From: Streptosporangium sp040640155
GTDB taxonomy: Bacteria > Actinomycetota > Actinomycetes > Streptosporangiales > Streptosporangiaceae
Assembly (NCBI RefSeq): GCF_040640155.1
Contig: NZ_JBFABE010000008.1
Span: 1-64,000 of the forward strand
DNA: 64,000 nucleotides
Direction: 5' to 3'
In this document: one piece after another, positions 11,501 through 18,757 of the stretch
Numbering within the stretch: the first letter of the stretch is position 1
Layout of the letters: each line of letters starts with the position of its first letter
Notes under the pieces: model-generated
What the model was told of the DNA's origin: nothing
What the model saw: the letters and a program-made list of their open reading frames with translations, nothing else
The model's database searches: none
Position numbers and translations under genes: made by a program

Positions 11501-14500
11501 TACGTCAACACCGAGCTGTCGCCGTGGCGGACCCGCGACGGCCGGCCGCGCATCGCCGGACTCAACTCGCTCGGCATGGGGGGCACCAACGTGCACATGG
11601 TGATCGAGGAGCCGCCCTCCCGCCCCGACGCGCCGCCGTCCGCCCGCCGCTACCAGGTGCTGCCGGTCTCGGCCCGCGCCGCCGCCGCCGCGGACGAGTC
11701 CTGCCGCCGCCTCGGCCGCCACCTGGCCGCCGAACCGGGCACGCGGCTCGCGGACGTGGCCTACACCCTGCAGGCCGGGCGGAAGACGTTCGAGCACCGG
11801 CGCGCGCTGGTCGCCGCCGACACCGGCACCGCCGCCGCCGCGCTGGAGGGCGGCACGGGCCTGCTCGGCCGGGTGGAGACCGCCCAGGACCGCAAGGTCG
11901 CCTTCCTGCTCGCCGGGGTCGGCGAGCAGTACCCCGGGCTCGCCGGTGACCTGCACCGGCACGAGCCCGCCTTCCGCCAGGCCCTCGACGAGTGCCTGCG
12001 CCTGCTGAACGAGACCCTGGACGGTCTCGACGGTGACGGGACCGGCGCGGGCGCCGGTGCCGCCGGTGCCGCCGGTGCCCGGGTGGACGTCGCCGACCTG
12101 CTGACCGGCGCCCGCGCCGCGGGCCCCGGCCTGGCGGCCCTGCTGGGACGCGACGGCTCCGCGAACGGCTCGAACGGTTCCGTGAACGGCTCCCGCAACG
12201 GTTCCGCGAACGGCTCGAACGCTTCAGCGAACGGTACCCGCGACGAGCGGGCCGCGGCGCTGGCGCGGACCGAGATCGCGCAGCCCGCGCTGTTCGCCGT
12301 GGAGTACGCGCTGGCGCGCACCCTCATGGCGTGGGGCCTGCAGCCGGAGATCATGCTCGGCTACAGCCTCGGCGAGTACGTCGCGGCCTGCCTGGCGGGC
12401 GTGCTCTCCCTCGGGGACGCCGTCGCCCTGGTCGCGTACCGGGCGCGGCTCATCGCCGCCCTGCCCGCCGGGTCCATGCTCGCCGTCTCGATGCCGGCCG
12501 CCACGCTGGGCCGCCGGTTCCGGCTGGAGGAGCGCGGGCTCGACGTCGCCGCGGTCAACGGCCCCCAGGTCACCGTCGTCGCCGGCCCCGCCGGGCCCGT
12601 CGCCGCCCTGGCGGCCGAGCTGCGCGAGGACGGGATCCCCTGCCGCCCCCTGGAGACCAGCCACGCCTTCCACTCCCGCATGCTGGAGCCCGCCGCCCAC
12701 GACCTCACCCAGTGGATCAAGGCCAACGTCACGCTCAACCCGCCCGCCGTCCCGTACGTCTCGAACGTGACCGGCGACGTCGCCGACGCCGAGCTGGTGT
12801 GCGACCCCGGCTACTGGGCCCGGCACATGTGCGCGACCGTGCGGTTCGCCGACGGCGCCGACCGGCTGCTGGCCGACCCCGGGTCGGCCGTCGTGGAGAT
12901 CGGGCCCGGCCAGTCGCTCGGCGCGCTGGTGCGCGGCGGCGGCTGCCCGCCGGAGCGGTGGCCGCTGATCACGCACACCATGCCCGCCGCGGGTGACGCC
13001 ACGCCCGGCGACGAGACGCTGGCCGGCTGCCTGGCACGGCTGTGGCTGGCCGGCGTCACCCTCGACTGGGACGCCTACCACGGCCGCACCGAGGCCCTCG
13101 CCGAAGACCCCGCCGAAGACGCCGCCGAAGACGCCGCCGGCGATTCCGCCGAAGGTCCCGCCGGAGGTCCCGTCGCCGGGCGGCCCGGACGCGTCCCGCT
13201 GCCCACCTACCCCTTCCAGCGGCAGCGCCACTGGATCGACCCGCCCGCCCGCCGCGCCACGGTCGCCGCCGAGCCCGAGGACCTGTTCGAGGCCGTCGCG
13301 AGCCTGGCCAGGCTGCCCGAGGACGAGTGGCTCTACCTGCCCGTGTGGCGGCAGACCGCGGCCCCCGCGCCCGCCCTCCACGGCCCCGGCTCCTGGCTGG
13401 TCCTCACCCGCGACGGCCTCGCCGACGAGGCCGCGCGGCGCCTGACCGTCACCGCCGCCGCCGGTGCCGCCGATGCGACCGTGACCCTGGTGCGGCCGGG
13501 CGAGGCCTACGCCGCCACCGCCGACGGGTACACGATCCGGCCCGGCAGCGTCGCCGACGCCTCCGCCCTGCTGCGCGACCTGCGCGCCGCCGGGCGCCCC
13601 CTGGAGCGGGTCGTCCACCTGTGGACGCTGGAGCCGGGGCCGCACGACCTCACCGTCGCCCGCGGCCTGCACACGCTCGTCGCGCTCGCCCGCGCCGCCG
13701 GCGAGGCGGGCATCGGCGAATGGTCCCTCGACGTGGCCGTCTCCGGCACCCAGCAGGTGCTGGGCGAGGAGGTGACCGACCCCTCGGGCGCCACCCTGAC
13801 CGGCCCCTGCCTGGTGATCCCGCTGGAGTACCCGGGCGTGACCACCCGCCTGGTCGACCTGCCCGCCGGTCCGGCCGCCGCCGACCTGGACGCGCTGGCC
13901 GCCGAGCTGGCCCGCCCGCACGGCGACCGCACCGTGGCGCTGCGCCGGGGCCGACGCTGGCTGCCCGGCCACGACCGGATGCCCGTACCGGCCGTCCCGG
14001 AGACGCTGCGCGACGGCGGCGTCTACCTGATCACCGGCGGGCTCGGCGGCATCGCCCTCGGCCTGGCCGGGCAGCTGGCGCGCGAGCGGCGCGCCCGGCT
14101 CGTGCTGCTCGCCAGGAACGGCCTGCCGCCCCGCGCCGAATGGCCCGCCGTCCTGGACGGCCGGCAGGCGGTCACCGAGAACACCCGGCGGCGCGTGGCC
14201 CAGGTCGCCGCGCTGGTCGAGCTCGGCGCCGAGGTCGAGGTCGTCACCGGCGACGCGGCGCGGGCCGAGGACGTGCGCCGCGCCGTGGAGACGGCCCTGG
14301 ACCGCTTCGGCGCCCTGCACGGCGTCCTGCACGCCGCCGGCGTGCCCGCCATGGGGCTCATGCAGTTCAAGCGCCCCGAGGAGCTCGACGCGGTGCTCGC
14401 CCCCAAGGTCGAGGGCACGCTCGCCGTCGCCGAGGCGCTGCGCATCGGCCGTCCCGACGAGATCGAGCTGGACTTCCTCGTCCTGTTCTCCTCCATCACC

Positions 14501-15241
14501 TCCGCCACCGGCGGCGGGCCCGGCCAGGTCGACTACTGCGCCGCCAACGCCTACCTGGACGCCTACGCCTGCAAGCTCGCGGCCACCGGCCGCCGGGTGG
14601 TCGCCGTCGGCTGGGGCGAGTGGACGTGGAACGCCTGGGAGGCCGGCCTCGAAGGGTACGAGGAGGCGCTGCGCGACTTCTTCCGCGAGAACCGGGCCCG
14701 CATCGGCATCGACTTCGCCGACGGCTGGCGCGCCCTGCTGCGCGCCCTGGCCACCGGGGAGCCGCGCGTCGTCGTCTCCACCCAGGACTTCCCCACGCTG
14801 GTGGCCGGCAGCGCCCGGTTCACGCTGGAGGCGGTCACCTCGCCGGCGTTGGGCGGGAGCGGCGGCGAGCGGCACCCCCGCCCCGAACTGCTCACCCCCT
14901 ACCAGGAACCGGCCGGTCCCGCCGAGGAGGCCATCGCCGCGATCTGGCAGGAGTCGCTGCGCCTGGAGCGCGTCGGCGCGTCCGACAACTTCTTCGAGCT
15001 GGGCGGCAACTCCCTGCTCGGCGTCTCCATCGTCGCCGCGGTGCGCCGCGCGTTCACGCTGGACGAGCTGCCGCCGCACATCCTCTACGAGTCCCCGACC
15101 GTGGCCGCGCTCGCCCGTACCGCCGAGGCCCTCGCCTCCGGTACGGCTCCCGAGGCCGCCGACACCGGGGGCAGCCAGGTCCGCGCCCAACTGCGCAGAT
15201 CCGGCCTCGAAGCCTCGGCCGCCCGCAGGCGCGGCCGATGA
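5516..15241 (+). CDS. Type I PKS, two modules: KS-AT-KR-ACP-KS-AT-KR-ACP
   Basis: About 3241 residues from ATG 5516, 8 bases after the previous stop; GTG 5531 and ATG 5534 are alternatives. Module 1: KS Cys186 in VQSYCSTSL, AT Ser643 in GYSLGEYVA with HAFHS, KR near 1225 (TGGLGDVG, SS...SYAAAN), ACP Ser1532. Module 2: KS Cys1778 in VQTFCSTSL, AT Ser2284 with HAFHS, KR near 2835, ACP Ser3166. KS His motifs (HGTGT or HGTAT, and GHLDRAAG) are intact in both. The second KR reads TGGLGGIA, with Ala in place of the last Gly of the NADPH-binding motif, while SS...DYCAAN is kept. Linkers hold short tandem repeats (DTGT at about 9070-9120, AAD at 8940-8970, NGS-type at 12150-12240, AED-type at 13100-13140). 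There is no DH, ER or TE domain. Confidence 0.94.
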   Translation: MRTVDVMDDIEGPGTDIAIVGMSGRFPGASGVAELWSAIRGGASGITRFTDDELRAAGVPDDLLDDPAYVKAAPVIDGVEEFDAAFFGFGPKEAQILDPQHRLFLEHSWAALEDAGCDPKRFDGSIGVFGGCAHSSYMQNNLLPSGISAIMGDLAVGLANDKDSLTTRVAHTIGLSGPSYGVQSYCSTSLVAVCAGASSLAGYECDLALAGGVAVNVPQRVGYLYQQGGIAPPDGLCRAFDARGLGSPLGSGVGVVALRRLEDALADGDQIYAVIRGWAVNNDGGRKVGFTAPGVQGQAAVMAEALASADLSPADIDYVEAHGTGTALGDAAELAALQQVYGGQSLLIGSVKPNLGHLDRAAGVTNLIKAALSLRHDEIPPTLNLSEPNPQLDAGEARLDVVTRLRSWPREAGRIRRAGVSAFGIGGTNAHVVLEEAPLVPRTEETPRPEPLIWSARTAAAADEMTARLADHLAGDGGEHRLADVAHTLQAGRQRFGHRRLLVASSAAEAAGALASGSVLGRAESRADRPVAFLIAGTGEQYPGMAAELYGSEPVFREVLDDCRARLRRLMGGTDPLTEMLAPRTPPAGGADGTLGALLGRAPEPAAATPTALLQPALFAVEYALAMLVRSWGIQPAMLAGYSLGEYVAACLAGVLSLESALALVAHRARLIDELPAGAMAAVPLAAEDVLERIARAGIAGVGVGAISGPELTVLSGEPEGIAAVRTLLGADAVPCRPLATTHAFHSAMMEPIRERLTSWIAANVELHAPGVPYVSNVTGEQATAAQVTDPAYWAEHMCAPVRFHDVLGTLLRQEGEPALLEIGPGRSLGAMARGHADCPPERWPLIVPLLPGASDPVPAQAVLAEAAGRLWLAGVPVDWAGYRQDRPVAKVGLPTYPFQRERFWVNPPAPGTTSLPGGPASSPNGRGNGTSPGGTLPDGVSLDGTPSAGGAAGDASRAAHVTLMTPRWIPGTLGGTGAAGERAARCVILPDAAGAGEALARTLRAEGTEVVVVTAGDAFAETPDGFTVDPASPADHAALAGRLSTPDGVTVVDLRLLDRPGDGGDGDGRDTLPAVARLLAAWGEEAADSVRVILVTRGGQAVTGDERPDPGQAAAATLPMVANQEYLNLDCATVDVAAGTDAADAADAADVARALATEVRHPSGDVFVAYRNGARLTRTYTPADTGTDTGTDTGTGTGATPEPGTASGAEPGGGTGDGAPIRQGGTYLVTGGLGDVGLLLAAHLADGGAGRLILLSRGGVPDSADGEAHPRRAAVDALRERGVEVSTPRVDVTDVAALRALLAGESRLDGVVHAAAVTTPDTFGPLRDLDDDSVARHFDAKVTGALALERALAGTGLAPDFCVLFSSTSALLGGITFGSYAAANAALTAVAHRHHGGPVRWTAASWDTWSVTLERIEGGLGAAMAAHSMSAGEALAAFDRLRTGGDPHVVVAAGGLDDRLPTAVPASPGTGSGPGAGAAGGADRFPRPELPQPYAAPLSRSERDLAELWSEVLGVEPVGTRDNFFDLGGNSLVALQMLALVRKRHGVAVPTVTLFEAPTVQTLAAVLDERRAATAPDALPRHAPAPRPVHRAPVRVTERADDDRRIAIVGMAGRFPGAPDVSAFWRNLRDGVESITFFSEEELIAAGADPEQVRDPAYVPARPVLDDVGGFDASFFGMSPRMAAITDPQQRAFLEVCWEALEQAGYAAPGNRGRVGVFGGANISTYLLRMTDHLLGGGQKDFSDFEVIMGNDKDALPTTVSYLLDLHGPSVAVQTFCSTSLVAAHLAVQSLRNGECELALAGGVSIRVPDRVGHLYGPGGQESPDGHVRTFDALAKGSMFGDGAAAVLLKRLPDAVRDGDHIWAVIRGSAMNNDGALKVGYTAPSVVGQSRVISDAMADAGVTGEDISYVEAHGTATELGDPIEVAALARAFGPTRDNRYCAIGSVKTNVGHLDRAAGASGLIKTAFSLRDGVIPASLHYTSPNPEIDFETGPFYVNTELSPWRTRDGRPRIAGLNSLGMGGTNVHMVIEEPPSRPDAPPSARRYQVLPVSARAAAAADESCRRLGRHLAAEPGTRLADVAYTLQAGRKTFEHRRALVAADTGTAAAALEGGTGLLGRVETAQDRKVAFLLAGVGEQYPGLAGDLHRHEPAFRQALDECLRLLNETLDGLDGDGTGAGAGAAGAAGARVDVADLLTGARAAGPGLAALLGRDGSANGSNGSVNGSRNGSANGSNASANGTRDERAAALARTEIAQPALFAVEYALARTLMAWGLQPEIMLGYSLGEYVAACLAGVLSLGDAVALVAYRARLIAALPAGSMLAVSMPAATLGRRFRLEERGLDVAAVNGPQVTVVAGPAGPVAALAAELREDGIPCRPLETSHAFHSRMLEPAAHDLTQWIKANVTLNPPAVPYVSNVTGDVADAELVCDPGYWARHMCATVRFADGADRLLADPGSAVVEIGPGQSLGALVRGGGCPPERWPLITHTMPAAGDATPGDETLAGCLARLWLAGVTLDWDAYHGRTEALAEDPAEDAAEDAAGDSAEGPAGGPVAGRPGRVPLPTYPFQRQRHWIDPPARRATVAAEPEDLFEAVASLARLPEDEWLYLPVWRQTAAPAPALHGPGSWLVLTRDGLADEAARRLTVTAAAGAADATVTLVRPGEAYAATADGYTIRPGSVADASALLRDLRAAGRPLERVVHLWTLEPGPHDLTVARGLHTLVALARAAGEAGIGEWSLDVAVSGTQQVLGEEVTDPSGATLTGPCLVIPLEYPGVTTRLVDLPAGPAAADLDALAAELARPHGDRTVALRRGRRWLPGHDRMPVPAVPETLRDGGVYLITGGLGGIALGLAGQLARERRARLVLLARNGLPPRAEWPAVLDGRQAVTENTRRRVAQVAALVELGAEVEVVTGDAARAEDVRRAVETALDRFGALHGVLHAAGVPAMGLMQFKRPEELDAVLAPKVEGTLAVAEALRIGRPDEIELDFLVLFSSITSATGGGPGQVDYCAANAYLDAYACKLAATGRRVVAVGWGEWTWNAWEAGLEGYEEALRDFFRENRARIGIDFADGWRALLRALATGEPRVVVSTQDFPTLVAGSARFTLEAVTSPALGGSGGERHPRPELLTPYQEPAGPAEEAIAAIWQESLRLERVGASDNFFELGGNSLLGVSIVAAVRRAFTLDELPPHILYESPTVAALARTAEALASGTAPEAADTGGSQVRAQLRRSGLEASAARRRGR

Positions 15242-15291
15242 CGACCACAACCACCCCTCAAGGAATCCACGATGATCGGAACGGAGCGCAC

Positions 15292-16143
15292 ATGAGCGTG
15301 ATCGGTGTGATCGGCGCCGGTGTGATGGGCGTCGGCGTGGCGCAGAACCTCGCCCAGACGGGCCACGACGTGGTCCTGGTCGACAAGGACGAGCGCGTCC
15401 TGCAGGAGGCCCTGAACACGATCGGCCGCAACACCCGGCTGAGCCGCCTCATGGGCGGCCCCGCCCTGGACCCCGGGGAGGTGCTGTCCAGGATCACCAC
15501 CGCGGTCGGCGTCGCCAACGCCGCCAAGGCCGACCTCGTCATCGAGAACGTGACGGAGAACTGGGACGTCAAGCGGGAGGTGTACGAGACGCTCGACGCC
15601 GAGTGCGGTCCCGACACCGTCTTCGTCGTCAACACCTCCGCCATCCCCATCACCAAGGTCGCGGCCGTCACCGGGCGGCCCGACAAGGTGATCGGCGTCC
15701 ACTTCATGAACCCGGTGCCCGCCAAGCCCGCCGTGGAGCTGATCCCCGGCTTCCACACCTCGCCCGACACCGTCCAGCGCACCCGCGACCTGCTGTCCGC
15801 CATGGGCAAGAAGGCCATCGACGTCAAGGACGCGTGCGGGTTCGTCTCCAACCGGGTGCTGATGCTCACCGTCAACGAGGCCGCCTACCTGGTGCACGAG
15901 GGCGTGGCCACCGCCGAGTCGGTGGACGAGGTCTTCCGAAGCTGCTTCGGCCACCCGATGGGCCCGCTGGAGACCGCCGACCTCATCGGCGTCGACACCA
16001 TCCTCTACAGCGTCGAGGTGCTCTACGAGCACTACGCCGACAGCAAGTACCGCCCCTGCCCGCTGCTGAAGCAGATGACCGACGCCGGGCTGCACGGACG
16101 CAAGTCCGGCCGCGGCTTCTACACCTACGAGGCGCAGAACTGA
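15292..16143 (+). CDS. 3-hydroxyacyl-CoA dehydrogenase-like enzyme of ACP-linked extender synthesis (FkbK/Asm13 type)
   Basis: A 283-residue protein; GGAG at 15283-15286 sits 5 bases before ATG 15292. An in-frame ATG at 15238 overlaps the PKS stop as ATGA but lacks this ribosome site. The N-terminus has the NAD motif GVIGAGVMGVGVAQNLA, followed by VIENVTENWDVK and the HFMNPVPAKP segment of the 3-hydroxybutyryl-CoA dehydrogenase family; the C-terminus ends GRKSGRGFYTYE. In the FkbH route this enzyme is assigned one oxidation of glyceryl-ACP on the way to hydroxymalonyl-ACP. It is the first of four tightly packed genes in the same order as asm13-asm16. The pathway role is inferred from neighbours; the family is clear. 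Confidence 0.9.
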   Translation: MSVIGVIGAGVMGVGVAQNLAQTGHDVVLVDKDERVLQEALNTIGRNTRLSRLMGGPALDPGEVLSRITTAVGVANAAKADLVIENVTENWDVKREVYETLDAECGPDTVFVVNTSAIPITKVAAVTGRPDKVIGVHFMNPVPAKPAVELIPGFHTSPDTVQRTRDLLSAMGKKAIDVKDACGFVSNRVLMLTVNEAAYLVHEGVATAESVDEVFRSCFGHPMGPLETADLIGVDTILYSVEVLYEHYADSKYRPCPLLKQMTDAGLHGRKSGRGFYTYEAQN

Positions 16144-16220
16144 ACCCCCGGATCCCTCAGCACCCCGGGCACCCCGGGCACCCCGGAACCCACGTAACGC
16201 AGAACCGAAGGAGTCACCGC

Positions 16221-16475
16221 ATGTCCACCACCGTCAAGGGCCAGATCCTCGAGTTCATCCGCGGCAGGTACCCGCAGGCGGAGATCGACGAGTCGCAGGA
16301 CATCTTCGCGCTCGGCTTCGTCAACTCGCTGTTCGCCATGGAGCTGGTGATGTTCGTCGAGAAGACGTTCGAGGTCACCATCCCCAACGAGGAGCTGCGC
16401 ATCGACAACTTCCGCACCGCCGACTCCATGTCGAAGCTGGTGGCGCGCCTCTCGCCCGACCTGGTCGTCGCGTGA
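16221..16475 (+). CDS. Discrete acyl carrier protein of extender-unit synthesis (FkbJ/Asm14 type)
   Basis: An 84-residue free-standing ACP. GAAGGAG (16207-16213) precedes ATG 16221 by 7 bases. The phosphopantetheine Ser36 lies in LGFVNSLFAMELV, where the usual DSL is NSL, as is common in this subgroup. The stop overlaps the next gene's GTG start (GTGA at 16472-16475), which implies translational coupling. In the family, this ACP is loaded by the FkbH-type enzyme with a glyceryl unit from 1,3-bisphosphoglycerate, and the two neighbouring dehydrogenases then oxidise it. The PPTase at 19549 is a candidate for its activation. Confidence 0.93.
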   Translation: MSTTVKGQILEFIRGRYPQAEIDESQDIFALGFVNSLFAMELVMFVEKTFEVTIPNEELRIDNFRTADSMSKLVARLSPDLVVA

Positions 16476-17677
16476 CGCTCACCAGCACGGCGCCCGCCAC
16501 GGCGGCGGGCGCCGTGGCGGGCACCGCGCCCGTGGCCCTCCTGGACGCGGCGCCCGTCGCCCCCGTCGTCGACCGGAGCTCGGCCCGCGCGTTCGTCGAC
16601 ACCCACGTCGTGCCGCACGCGGACGACTACGACAGGAGCGGCCGCGTCCCCGAGGAGCTGCTGCGCCGGGTCGCCGAGGCCGGCCTGTGGGCCCCGTTCC
16701 TGCCGCCGGAGTCCGGCGGCGCCGGCATGGACATGGTCACCCTCGGCGAGGTCCACGAGGAGGTGGGCCGGGGCTGCTCGTCGCTGCGCAGCCTGCTCAC
16801 CGTGCACACCATGCTGTCGTGGACCGTGCAGCGCTGGGGCACCGCCGAGCAGCGCGAGCGGTGGACGCCGGCGCTCGGCCGGGGGGACGCGCTCGGCGCG
16901 TTCTGCCTGTCGGAGCCCGGCGCCGGCAGCGACGCCGCCGGCATCGCCACCACCGCCGTCCAGGCGGGCGGCGGCTGGGTGATCAACGGGGTGAAGAAGT
17001 GGACGACCGGCGGCCAGCGGGCCGACGTGTTCCTCGTCTTCGCCCGCACCGCCGCCAGCATCGGAGCGTTCCTCGTGCCCAGGGACACCCCCGGGGTGGA
17101 GGTACGGCCGATCGACGACATGCTCGGCACCCGCGCCTCCATGCTGGCGGAGATCTCCTTCACCGACGTGGTCCTCGGTCCCGACGCGCTGCTCGGGCCG
17201 AGCGGCTTCACCGCCGGCATGGTCCTGACCGGCACCCTCGACCTCGGCCGCTACAGCGTGGCGGCCGGGTCGCTGGGCATCGTCCAGGCGTGCCTGGAGG
17301 CCTCCTCCGCCTACGCCGCCAAGCGGGAGGTGGGCGGCAGGCCGCTGGCGGAGCTGCCGCTGATCCAGGCCAAGCTCTCCGACATGGTGACCGACGCGCG
17401 GGCGGCCCGGCTGCTGATCGAGCAGGCCGGGCGGCTCAAGGACGCCGGCGAGTCCGCCACGCTCATGGCCACCTGGGTGGCCAAGTACTTCGCCTCCACC
17501 GCGGCGGCCCGGCACGCCTCCGAGGCCGTCCAGATCCACGGCGCGAACGGCTGCGCCCCCGGCTCCCCGGTGGCGCGCTTCTACCGCGACGCCAAGGTCA
17601 TGGAGATCATCGAAGGCAGCAACGAGGTCCAGCGGATCACCATCGCGGGCCAGGCAGAACGGGAGACGACCAGATGA
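16472..17677 (+). CDS. Acyl-CoA dehydrogenase-like flavoenzyme of extender synthesis (FkbI/Asm15 type)
   Basis: 401 residues starting at GTG 16472, inside the ACP stop. It has the acyl-CoA dehydrogenase fold: LGAFCLSEPGAGSDAAG in the FAD-contact middle region, an N-terminal helical domain, and a C-terminal domain with the catalytic-base motif MEIIEGSNEVQRI (Glu381). In the methoxymalonyl-ACP route, the homologue carries out one oxidation of the ACP-bound glyceryl unit. The stop overlaps the FkbH-like start as ATGA. Its position between ACP and FkbH matches asm15 and supports this role rather than general fatty-acid oxidation. Confidence 0.9.
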   Translation: MTLTSTAPATAAGAVAGTAPVALLDAAPVAPVVDRSSARAFVDTHVVPHADDYDRSGRVPEELLRRVAEAGLWAPFLPPESGGAGMDMVTLGEVHEEVGRGCSSLRSLLTVHTMLSWTVQRWGTAEQRERWTPALGRGDALGAFCLSEPGAGSDAAGIATTAVQAGGGWVINGVKKWTTGGQRADVFLVFARTAASIGAFLVPRDTPGVEVRPIDDMLGTRASMLAEISFTDVVLGPDALLGPSGFTAGMVLTGTLDLGRYSVAAGSLGIVQACLEASSAYAAKREVGGRPLAELPLIQAKLSDMVTDARAARLLIEQAGRLKDAGESATLMATWVAKYFASTAAARHASEAVQIHGANGCAPGSPVARFYRDAKVMEIIEGSNEVQRITIAGQAERETTR

Positions 17678-18747
17678 CCGTGACCACCGAGCGGGCCGGC
17701 GCCCTCCCGGCCAAGCCCGTCCAGGGCCGCATCAAGTGCATCGTGTGGGACCTGGACAACACCGTGTGGGACGGGACGCTGCTGGAGGACGGCGAGGTCA
17801 CCGTGCGGCCCGTCGTCGTCAAGCTGATCCACGAGCTCGACCGCAAGGGCGTGCTGCACTCCGTCGCCAGCAAGAACGACCGCGACGCGGCCATGGAGAA
17901 GCTGCGCGAGTTCGGGCTGGAGGAGATGTTCCTGCACCCGCAGATCAGCTGGAACGCCAAGTCCGACTCGATCAGGAACCTCGCCAAGGCGCTCAACCTC
18001 GGCCTGGACGCCTTCGCCTTCGTCGACGACCAGGAGTTCGAGCGGGCCGAGGTGGCCCACCAGGTCCCCGAGGTGACCTGCGTCGACGTCCTGGAGCTGG
18101 AGGAGACCCTCGCCCGGCCCGACTTCCACCCCCGGTTCGTCACCGACGAGTCGGCGCAGCGGCGCGCCATGTACCGCGGGCAGCTCGCCAGGGAGGAGCT
18201 GGAGCAGGAGTTCGTCGGCACCAACGAGGAGTTCCTGGCCGGCCTCGACATGACGTTCACCATCGCGCCCGCCCGCAGGGAGGACCTGCAGCGGGCCGAG
18301 GAGCTCACCGTCCGCACCAACCAGCTCAACTCCACCGGCCGCACGTACTCCTACGACGAGCTCGACGCGCTGCGCGAGTCGCCCGACCACCTTCTCCTCG
18401 TCGCCTCCCTCACCGACGTGTTCGGCAGCTACGGCAAGATCGGGCTGGCGCTGGTGGAGAAGGGCGAGGACGCCTGGCGGCTGCGCATGATGCTGATGTC
18501 GTGCCGGGTCATGTCGCGCGGCGTGGGGATGGTGCTGCTCAACCACATCATGCGGCTGGCCGGCGAGGCGGGCGCCGTCGTGCGGGCCGACTTCGTGGAG
18601 ACGGGCCGCAACCGCATGATGCAGATCACCTACGCGTTCGCCGGGTTCAGGGAGGTGAGCAGGGACGGCGCCCACGTGGTGCTGGAGGCCGACCTGGGCG
18701 CCGTGCAGCCGCCGCCGGCGTACGTGAAGCTCGAGATCACCGAATGA
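17674..18747 (+). CDS. FkbH-like glyceryl-ACP synthase (HAD-IIIC family plus GNAT-like domain)
   Basis: 357 residues; ATG 17674 overlaps the previous stop (ATGA). The N-terminal HAD phosphatase domain has the nucleophile motif IVWDLDNTVWDG (Asp26, Asp28), SKNDRDAA, and the acidic motif FVDDQEFERAEV. The C-terminal third resembles an N-acetyltransferase fold (LTVRTNQLNSTG, YGKIGLALVE). Characterised homologues dephosphorylate 1,3-bisphosphoglycerate and transfer glycerate to the discrete ACP, the first step to hydroxymalonyl- or methoxymalonyl-ACP, and in other clusters to tetronates. Because two dehydrogenases accompany it, extender synthesis is more likely than tetronate formation. The usual next gene, an O-methyltransferase, is absent; a thioesterase follows instead. 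Confidence 0.93.
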   Translation: MTVTTERAGALPAKPVQGRIKCIVWDLDNTVWDGTLLEDGEVTVRPVVVKLIHELDRKGVLHSVASKNDRDAAMEKLREFGLEEMFLHPQISWNAKSDSIRNLAKALNLGLDAFAFVDDQEFERAEVAHQVPEVTCVDVLELEETLARPDFHPRFVTDESAQRRAMYRGQLAREELEQEFVGTNEEFLAGLDMTFTIAPARREDLQRAEELTVRTNQLNSTGRTYSYDELDALRESPDHLLLVASLTDVFGSYGKIGLALVEKGEDAWRLRMMLMSCRVMSRGVGMVLLNHIMRLAGEAGAVVRADFVETGRNRMMQITYAFAGFREVSRDGAHVVLEADLGAVQPPPAYVKLEITE

Positions 18748-18757
18748 GGGACCGACC

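Noticed and set aside
12150..12240. Glycosylation sequons in the AT insert
   Set aside because: Asn-Gly-Ser is a sequon only for protein N-glycosylation, which is not expected in the cytoplasm of these bacteria; repeat slippage explains it.
13042..15291. A long N-terminal extension of the 3-hydroxyacyl-CoA dehydrogenase frame
   Set aside because: It is an out-of-frame reading of the PKS; ATG 15292 has a ribosome site and the family N-terminus.
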